Assembly: GCA_900769345.1 (NCBI GenBank)
Contig: CAAGGJ010000018.1
Location: 1 to 12,075, forward strand
Direction of reading: 5' to 3'
DNA: 12,075 nucleotides
Origin: Bacteroidales bacterium
GTDB taxonomy: Bacteria; Bacteroidota; Bacteroidia; Bacteroidales; Muribaculaceae
Within the stretch, counting starts at the first letter, position 1; every line of letters begins with the position of its first letter. A model generated the notes under the pieces. That model was not told where the DNA came from. It was given only the letters and a program-made list of their open reading frames with translations, and made no database searches. Positions 7,237-12,075 of this stretch are shown here, one piece after another. The translations under genes were made by a program, and so were the position numbers.

Positions 7237-7334
7237 TGTTTTTTTGAAAAATTTTATTTATAAGTTGAAAAACCGGTTTGCATAGTGAGATTGTGAGAAA
7301 TATTTATTAATTTTAGGCGGAATATTGGCTTACA

Positions 7335-7607
7335 ATGGCAAGAAATGAAAGCGTAATAAGGCGAGCTATGATGCTCTATGTGGATGGCTTTAAAGGACTT
7401 GGCGGTCTGGGCAAAGCCCTATGGGCATTGATAGCGGTGAAGTTGGTGCTGATGTTTGTGGTGCTGAAGCTATTTTTCTTTCCCGACTTTTTGGGCACGA
7501 ACTTCGACAACGACACCGAGCGAGCGCAATATGTGCGCAGCGTGCTTGCGCCGAGCGATACCATAACAACTATTGCAGCAGATAAAGAAATTAAACAGAT
7601 AAATTAA
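7335..7607 (+). CDS. DUF4492 protein, single-span membrane protein ahead of cydA
   Basis: This 90-residue protein has an N-terminal amphipathic stretch (MMLYVDGFKGLGGLGKALW, 12-30), one transmembrane helix at about 31-49 and the conserved-looking FFFPDFLG at 47-54. A polar tail follows. The pattern matches DUF4492, a family found directly upstream of cytochrome bd genes in Bacteroidota and some Campylobacterota. cydA starts only 18 bases after its stop codon, so the two are almost surely co-transcribed. By size, single span and position it is a candidate accessory subunit like CydX or CydS, though it shares no evident sequence with them. The 98-base spacer before it (7237-7334) is AT-rich and has no exact TAnnTTTG promoter box; TAATTTTA at 7308-7315 is the nearest. 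Confidence 0.87.
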   Translation: MARNESVIRRAMMLYVDGFKGLGGLGKALWALIAVKLVLMFVVLKLFFFPDFLGTNFDNDTERAQYVRSVLAPSDTITTIAADKEIKQIN

Positions 7608-7625
7608 CCTTAAAAACAGAACAAG

Positions 7626-9200
7626 ATGAATGACTTAGTATCGTTGGTCGATTGGTCGAGAGCGCAGTTTGCCCTGACCGCATTCTATCATTGGTTGTTC
7701 GTACCGCTCACCTTGGGACTCTCGGTGATAGTGGCAATAATGGAAACCATGTACGTGCGAAGCGGCGATAAGAAGTGGTTAGGACTGACCAAGTTTTGGA
7801 TGCGACTATTCGGCATCAACTTTGCAATGGGAGTTGCAACGGGATTGATTTTGGAATTTGAGTTTGGTACCAACTGGTCGAACTATAGCTGGTTTGTAGG
7901 CGACATCTTTGGAGCACCGTTGGCCATAGAAGGTTTGCTGGCATTCTTTATGGAGTCGACCTTTATAGCCGTGATGTTCTTCGGTTGGAAGAAAGTGAGC
8001 AAGGGTTTCCACCTCACGGCTACATGGCTCACCGCCATAGGGTCGTCGATATCGGCAGTATGGATATTGGTGGCAAATGCGTGGATGCAATATCCAGTGG
8101 GAATGGAATTTGACCCCGAGCAGATGCGTAATGTGATGAACGACTTTTGGGCGGTGGCATTATCGCCGGTGGCAATCAATAAATTTTTCCACTCGGTGAT
8201 GAGCAGCTGGATATTGTCGGGTATCTTCGTGGTTGGCGTAAGTAGTTGGATGCTAATGAAGAAGCGCAACGTGGAAGCCGCATTGAGCAGCATAAAGTTG
8301 GCAGGATGGGTAGGTCTGATAGGAATGTTGGGTACAATGGCCACAGGTGATGGCTCGGCAAAGGAAGTGGCACGCGTACAGCCAATGAAGCTTGCAGCAA
8401 TGGAAGGAGTATATCGCGGGCATGAAGGACAAGAAATCACAGCAGTGGGACTTCTAACCCCCGACAAGCAATGGAACGACGACAAAGACGAATTTATATT
8501 CCATATAGCCATACCTAAGGGACTTTCGTTCCTGGCAACAGGCGACCTCGATGGTTTTGTGCCCGGCGTGACCGACATAGTGAAAGGTTATGCAGTGAAT
8601 GAGCAGGGCGATACCGTGTATCGCGATGTGCCAATAGCAGAACGCATAGAGCGCGGCAAGGCAGCGCATCAGTCGCTCCGCGATTTCGATCAAGCCCTCA
8701 AGGACGGCGATGTGAATGCTATGGCAGCCAAGAAAGCCGAACTCAACAACAATTATAAATATTTTGGTTACGGCTACTTCGACAATGTGGAAGAAGCATT
8801 GCCCAATGTGCCTATCACATTCTACATGTTCCACATAATGGTGGCACTTGGCGGTTTGTTGCTGGCAGTGATAGCATTGGTGCTTTTGCTTGCATATAAG
8901 AAACAAGATTTGCTTGTGAACAATCGATGGATACAACTATTGTGCATGTTGTCGATACCATTGGTATGGATCTGTTCGGAGGCAGGATGGGCTACTGCAG
9001 AGTGCGGTCGTCAGCCCTGGCTTATAGAGGGTTTGATGCCAGCCAAGGCAGCCGTATCGGCTATACCAACCGCATCGGTGATTATCACCTTTGTGTTGTT
9101 TGCTATCATCTTTACCGGACTGCTTGCAGCCGAGTTGAGCATTATGGTACGTCAAATCGACAAACATTCGAAAGAAGATATCTGTTCGCCTGAAGTTTAA
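7626..9200 (+). CDS. cydA: Cytochrome bd ubiquinol oxidase subunit I
   Basis: This catalytic subunit of the high-affinity terminal oxidase oxidises quinol (menaquinol in this group) and reduces O2 to water with hemes b558, b595 and d. The 524-residue length is family typical. Heme ligands align with E. coli CydA as His22 (His19), His189 (His186) and Met405 (Met393). Conserved acidic residues are Glu102 and Glu110 in GAPLAIEGLLAFFMEST, plus EAGW (Trp455) and Glu459 in AECGRQPW. The quinol-binding Q loop begins at QPMKLAAMEG (252-261) and continues as a long soluble insert to about 395, so this is the long-Q-loop-size form. It is followed by cydB after 28 bases. In Bacteroides, bd oxidase permits use of nanomolar oxygen and oxygen detoxification. 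Confidence 0.97.
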   Translation: MNDLVSLVDWSRAQFALTAFYHWLFVPLTLGLSVIVAIMETMYVRSGDKKWLGLTKFWMRLFGINFAMGVATGLILEFEFGTNWSNYSWFVGDIFGAPLAIEGLLAFFMESTFIAVMFFGWKKVSKGFHLTATWLTAIGSSISAVWILVANAWMQYPVGMEFDPEQMRNVMNDFWAVALSPVAINKFFHSVMSSWILSGIFVVGVSSWMLMKKRNVEAALSSIKLAGWVGLIGMLGTMATGDGSAKEVARVQPMKLAAMEGVYRGHEGQEITAVGLLTPDKQWNDDKDEFIFHIAIPKGLSFLATGDLDGFVPGVTDIVKGYAVNEQGDTVYRDVPIAERIERGKAAHQSLRDFDQALKDGDVNAMAAKKAELNNNYKYFGYGYFDNVEEALPNVPITFYMFHIMVALGGLLLAVIALVLLLAYKKQDLLVNNRWIQLLCMLSIPLVWICSEAGWATAECGRQPWLIEGLMPAKAAVSAIPTASVIITFVLFAIIFTGLLAAELSIMVRQIDKHSKEDICSPEV

Positions 9201-9228
9201 ATAGATAATCATCAAAACTAAGAAAGTT

Positions 9229-10371
9229 ATGATAAGTTACGAATTTCTACAATCATATTGGTGGTTCCTGATATCAGTATTGGGAGCACTATTGGTGTTC
9301 TTGCTATTTGTGCAAGGTGGACAATCATTGATATTGCAAGCACCTGACCGAGAGAGTCGCGATGTGCTGGTGAATGCCATAGGTCGCAAGTGGGAATTTA
9401 CGTTCACCATGCTTGTGGTGTTTGGCGGAGCGTTTTTTGCATCGTTCCCGCTGTTCTACAGCACCAGTTTTGGAGGCGCATATTGGCTGTGGATGCTAAT
9501 TTTGGCAGGATTTGTGCTTCAAGCAGTGAGCTACGAATTCCGCCGTCGCAGAGGCAATATCTACGGCACAATGACCTACGACACCATCCTCACCCTTCAT
9601 GGCTTGGCATCGCCGGTGCTATTGGGTGTGGCAGTGGCAACATTTTTCTTTGGAGCAGAGTTCTCGGTTAGCCGCATAAGCTTGGTGGCAGCGGGCAATC
9701 CCGTAATCTCTACATGGAGCAGCACCCACGGTCTCGAAGCCATATTCAGCCCCAAGAATTTGCTTTTGGGCTTCACTGTATTGTTCCTGGCTCGCGTGTT
9801 GGCAATACTTTTTGTGATGAAGACCACCCGCGTTAGCGAAAAATTCAGTGCATGGTGCCGCCGACGCTTACTTATCAATTCGGCAATATTTGTGGTGCTG
9901 TTCCTGGCATTTGTGGCAGTGCTGTTGACCGCCGAAGGCTTGATGACAGTGTCGTCACACGAATTTGTGACAGTGAAGTATAAATATCTGATGAACCTAC
10001 TTGAGATGTGGTGGGTGGCAGTGGTGCTTCTGATAGGTGTGGTGCTTGTGCTTGCGGGCATTATTCGCTCATTGCTGTGCAAGGGCTATAACAACGGCAT
10101 TTGGTATGCCGGCATAGGCACAGTGCTTGTGGTGATGGCGCTCTTCTGGATAGCAGGCTACAACGATACTGCTTATTATCCATCGCTACTCGACACCGCA
10201 AGTTCGCTGACCATACGCAACAGTTCGTCGAGCCCGTTCACGCTGCGAGTGATGAGTGCAGTGTCGCTTGTGATACCTGTGGTGGCAGCCTATATGATAT
10301 ATGCATGGTACAGCCTCACTCGCAAGCCGGTAACACCCGAAGAATTGGCGGAAAAAGATCATCAGTATTGA
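9229..10371 (+). CDS. cydB: Cytochrome bd ubiquinol oxidase subunit II, Bacteroidota type
   Basis: This 380-residue integral membrane partner of CydA has about eight to nine hydrophobic helices (for example 12-28, 61-78, 85-100, 128-146, 177-198, 218-236, 257-277, 292-309, 343-365). The start MISYEFLQSYWWFL aligns with the E. coli CydB start MIDYEVLRFIWWLL, and RKWEF (53-57) aligns with the PHWDG segment. Several acidic positions of E. coli CydB differ: Asp29 is Gln32 and Asp58 is Glu56. As I recall, this is usual for Bacteroidota CydB rather than a defect. The gene is last in the DUF4492-cydA-cydB transcript. The hairpin at 10388-10431 and the terminator at 10447-10496 follow. Confidence 0.95.
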   Translation: MISYEFLQSYWWFLISVLGALLVFLLFVQGGQSLILQAPDRESRDVLVNAIGRKWEFTFTMLVVFGGAFFASFPLFYSTSFGGAYWLWMLILAGFVLQAVSYEFRRRRGNIYGTMTYDTILTLHGLASPVLLGVAVATFFFGAEFSVSRISLVAAGNPVISTWSSTHGLEAIFSPKNLLLGFTVLFLARVLAILFVMKTTRVSEKFSAWCRRRLLINSAIFVVLFLAFVAVLLTAEGLMTVSSHEFVTVKYKYLMNLLEMWWVAVVLLIGVVLVLAGIIRSLLCKGYNNGIWYAGIGTVLVVMALFWIAGYNDTAYYPSLLDTASSLTIRNSSSSPFTLRVMSAVSLVIPVVAAYMIYAWYSLTRKPVTPEELAEKDHQY

Positions 10372-10383
10372 TGCCGAATACAC

Positions 10384-10425
10384 TCAAAGGGAGCGCTACT
10401 TGACGCATAGTATCAAAGAGAGCGC
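10384..10425 (+). repeat. Pair of 13-base direct repeats after cydB
   Basis: TCAAAGGGAGCGC (10384-10396) recurs as TCAAAGAGAGCGC (10413-10425), with one mismatch and a 29-base period. The same segment can fold: AGGG (10388-10391) with CCCT (10428-10431), and GCGCT (10393-10397) with AGCGC (10421-10425), separated by a 1x2 bulge. No T run follows, so it is not a terminator by itself. It may be a 3' UTR stability structure ahead of the real terminator. Confidence 0.5.
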
Positions 10426-10446
10426 AGCCCTATGATAAATAACCAG

Positions 10447-10496
10447 TTAGCGTGGCAACCAAAGGAAATCCCGAGGTGGCCACGCTAATATTTTTT
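10447..10496 (+). terminator. Strong intrinsic terminator of the cyd operon
   Basis: TTAGCGTGGC (10447-10456) pairs perfectly with GCCACGCTAA (10479-10488), and the stem can extend inward by about three pairs after one mismatch. A run of six T residues follows at 10491-10496. It lies 75 bases beyond the cydB stop codon. Confidence 0.9.
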
Positions 10497-10530
10497 GTGA
10501 AAATGAGCTAGATGGCGCAAAATAGGAAGT

Positions 10531-10582
10531 GAGGTGAAATGTGACATTTTGCTCAACGGGCGAGGTAAATATGACATATTTG
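10531..10582 (+). repeat. Imperfect 21-base direct repeats upstream of dut
   Basis: The segment at 10531-10551 and that at 10562-10582 both begin GAGGT, share AAAT and TGACAT, and end TTTG. They differ by one substitution and one single-base gap on each side. The period is 31 bases, about three DNA turns. The second copy ends in CATATTTG, one base off the TAnnTTTG box, and the first ends in TTTTG 23 bases before it. The pair could therefore be a duplicated promoter element or a paired operator for dut. Confidence 0.6.
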
Positions 10583-10692
10583 GCGCTTTTGTGGCATGAT
10601 TTTAGAAATATTTATGATAAATGATAGCCGATGATTGGCGGGATTTGATTATTTTCGCAAGATATTTAAGAAACAAACAAGAGGAAAAAGAC
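10583..10692 (+). other. Leader region of dut, no gene seen
   Basis: Together with the repeat and terminator entries, this accounts for the 321-base gap between cydB and dut. It is AT-rich. A weak -7-like TATTTTCG lies at 10650-10657, 36 bases before the dut start, without a matching -33 element. An in-frame upstream ATG at 10621 would add 24 residues to Dut, but these lack similarity to the family. Confidence 0.5.
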
Positions 10693-11136
10693 ATGGAAAT
10701 AGTGAAAGTGAAGATAATCAACCGTTCGAACAATCCGTTGCCGAGTTATAGCACCGAAGACAGCGCGGGGATGGACTTGCGTGCGTGGCTAAAGGAGCCT
10801 ATGGTGCTCGAACCGATGCAGCGCGCCCTTGTGCCAACGGGAATAAGCATAGAGTTGCCACACGGCTATGAATGTCAGTTGCGTCCGCGTAGCGGATTGG
10901 CGCTGAAGAAGGGCATCACACTGCTCAATACGCCCGGCACCATCGATGCCGACTATCGCGGTGAGGTGGGTGTGATATTGATAAACCTCTCGAGTGAGCC
11001 GTTTGTGATAGAGAACGGTGAGCGCATCTGCCAGATGGTGGTGACCAACTACTCGAAGGTGGAATGGGAAGCAACCGAGACACTTGAGGCGACGACTCGC
11101 GGCGAAGGCGGTTTTGGTCACACAGGAGTGAAGTGA
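10693..11136 (+). CDS. dut: dUTP diphosphatase (deoxyuridine triphosphatase)
   Basis: This enzyme hydrolyses dUTP to dUMP and pyrophosphate, keeping uracil out of DNA and supplying dUMP for thymidylate synthesis. It is a homotrimeric cytosolic enzyme. The 147-residue protein carries all five trimeric dUTPase motifs: SAGMDLRA (24-31), PRSGLALKKG (65-74), GTIDADYRGEVGVILIN (82-98, with the catalytic Asp pair region 85-87), RICQMV (111-116) and the P-loop-like RGEGGFGHTG (136-145). The usual Ser of the last motif is His143, a variant I believe is frequent in Bacteroidales. The start at 10693 is chosen over 10621 because the family begins with a short strand (MEIVKVKIINRS). A TPR gene follows 40 bases downstream, probably on the same transcript. 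Confidence 0.96.
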   Translation: MEIVKVKIINRSNNPLPSYSTEDSAGMDLRAWLKEPMVLEPMQRALVPTGISIELPHGYECQLRPRSGLALKKGITLLNTPGTIDADYRGEVGVILINLSSEPFVIENGERICQMVVTNYSKVEWEATETLEATTRGEGGFGHTGVK

Positions 11137-11176
11137 AATGATAGAATAGGAAAAAAGTAATCGAAATATATTTTTG

Positions 11177-12075
11177 ATGAGGAAAATTTTTGACAAAAGC
11201 AAGGTTTTTGCATTGTTGGCTACGCTGAGCATAGTGTTTCCGCTGTTAGCGGAGATTGATGTAGCAGAGCCAAGTTCGTTTGCCTCATTTTTCCCGGAAA
11301 AGCCGGATAAAGTGAGCGAGAGCGACCAACGCAAGGCCGAATATCTCTTCCTTGAGGCAATGCGATGCATCGGAGACCAGGATTTGGACCGCAGTTTTGA
11401 AATTCTGCGCTATGCACGCACCATCGACCCTACTAATACAGTGATATCGAACGAACTTGGTAAGAATGTATTGGACCTGGCACTTAATACCGATCGCATC
11501 TATTTGAGGTTGAGCGAACAATTGCAATCGGAGTATTATCGCGAAGGCAAGGGCGGCTACATCGAAGCAATCAATTATGCCAACTTGGCACAACTGGTGC
11601 TGCCAGTGGACTCAGCGTTGACGATATATGAGCAAGTGAATGAGCGCTATCCCAACAATGTTAATGTGCTTTACCCGCTTGCCGAATTGTATCATAAACT
11701 TGGCCACTTCGGCAAAGCTATCGACGCTTATGAAAAGCTTGAAGAGCAGGATGGGAGATGCTTGGAATATACTGCAGGCAAGGCAGTGGCATATATGTCG
11801 CTCAACGACACTACGGCGTGCCTCGAAGAGTGCCGTTCGCTGCTTGCTACAGCGCCTCAAAATGTGGCGTATAACCTATTTATGAGCGATATATTCAAGT
11901 TTTATCAAAAGCCTGATAGTGTAGATGCCTATTTCGATTGCGCCGAGCGTTTGGAACCCGAAAACGGAAGAATATATCTGAAACGAGCCGAATATTATCA
12001 CAGCATAGGCGACACGGTGAACTATGATAACCAGATGTATAAGGCGCTTATCAACAAAGAATTGACCGTTGATGA
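11177..12075 (+). CDS. Exported tetratricopeptide repeat protein, 3' end outside window
   Basis: The frame is open from the ATG at 11177 to the window edge (299 codons plus two bases), so the C terminus is missing. The N terminus is a signal peptide: Lys3/Lys7/Lys9, a hydrophobic core 10-24, and probable cleavage after Ala25. TPR-type helix pairs follow. The clearest is at 159-190, with LAELYHKLGHFGKAIDAYEKLE (168-189) holding the Leu/Tyr/Gly/Ala pattern. Weaker units lie near 51-84, 196-225 and 228-262. Such proteins act as periplasmic or outer-membrane-linked scaffolds for protein complexes; the partner here is unknown. Position after dut with a 40-base gap suggests co-transcription, an arrangement I recall from other Bacteroidales. 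Confidence 0.87.
   Translation, partial: MRKIFDKSKVFALLATLSIVFPLLAEIDVAEPSSFASFFPEKPDKVSESDQRKAEYLFLEAMRCIGDQDLDRSFEILRYARTIDPTNTVISNELGKNVLDLALNTDRIYLRLSEQLQSEYYREGKGGYIEAINYANLAQLVLPVDSALTIYEQVNERYPNNVNVLYPLAELYHKLGHFGKAIDAYEKLEEQDGRCLEYTAGKAVAYMSLNDTTACLEECRSLLATAPQNVAYNLFMSDIFKFYQKPDSVDAYFDCAERLEPENGRIYLKRAEYYHSIGDTVNYDNQMYKALINKELTVD

Noticed and set aside
7237..7334. Possible promoter or oxygen-responsive FNR site before the cyd operon
   Set aside because: Neither an exact TAnnTTTG box nor a TTGAT-N4-ATCAA palindrome is present, so only weak AT-rich look-alikes could be cited.
7883..8578. 231-codon minus-strand ORF inside cydA
   Set aside because: cydA contains all expected heme ligands in the other strand, so this is a frame shadow.
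10432..10488. 18-codon ORF (starting MINNQLAWQPK) that ends within the cyd terminator stem, reminiscent of a leader peptide
   Set aside because: The gene after it is dut, there is no alternative antiterminator structure visible, and an ORF this short is expected by chance.
10621..10692. Upstream in-frame start that would extend Dut by 24 residues
   Set aside because: The added residues do not resemble the dUTPase N terminus, whose family begins at the MEIVKVKI segment, and they overlap the probable promoter area.
11169..11176. TATTTTTG, an exact TAnnTTTG box directly before the TPR start codon
   Set aside because: Transcription from it would begin inside the coding sequence, after the ATG, so it cannot serve this start. 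Co-transcription with dut is simpler.
1..12075. Mobile element, CRISPR array, toxin-antitoxin or defence system
   Set aside because: No transposase or integrase, no regularly spaced repeats beyond the two short pairs listed, no terminal inverted repeats, and all large genes are ordinary chromosomal families.

Overview
This window looks like core chromosome of a Bacteroidales bacterium, perhaps a gut family such as Muribaculaceae, although the family cannot be fixed from the sequence alone. The evidence is as follows: promoters match the Bacteroidota form (TTTG, 19 bases, TAnnTTTG); there are no clear Shine-Dalgarno sites; and several families are Bacteroidota-typical (porin O/P type barrel, GLPGLI-like domain, DUF4492 ahead of cydA, a Bacteroidota-type CydB). 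All protein genes lie on the + strand. The only minus-strand gene is a tRNA cut by the left edge.

Layout: (1) 1-1476: the 5' half of tRNA-Ser(GCU) on the minus strand, a divergent promoter region, mltG (septal/peptidoglycan lytic transglycosylase), a small DUF2007 protein, and a strong intrinsic terminator. (2) 1584-4345: a promoter, an outer-membrane porin, and 24 bases later an inner-membrane 'nucleoside recognition/Gate' permease with an unusual Tyr-rich C-terminal domain. Together these could form a two-membrane uptake or efflux route. (3) 4386-6352: two back-to-back RNA hairpins, a promoter, and an exported peptide:N-glycosidase F type enzyme with an N-terminal GLPGLI-like domain, followed by a terminator-like hairpin. 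(4) 6421-7236: an RNase Z-like metallo-beta-lactamase-fold hydrolase. (5) 7335-10496: the cytochrome bd oxidase operon DUF4492-cydA-cydB, ending in a strong terminator. (6) 10531-12075: a pair of 21-base imperfect direct repeats, dut (dUTPase), and an exported TPR protein that runs off the right edge.

The genes serve separate housekeeping and surface functions: wall remodelling, nucleotide hygiene, microaerobic respiration, and host or diet glycoprotein deglycosylation. I see no mobile element, CRISPR array, toxin-antitoxin pair or defence island. The items that deserve follow-up are the GLPGLI-like/PNGase architecture with its active-site substitution, the permease C-terminal domain, DUF4492 as a possible bd-oxidase subunit, and the repeats and hairpins in the spacers.
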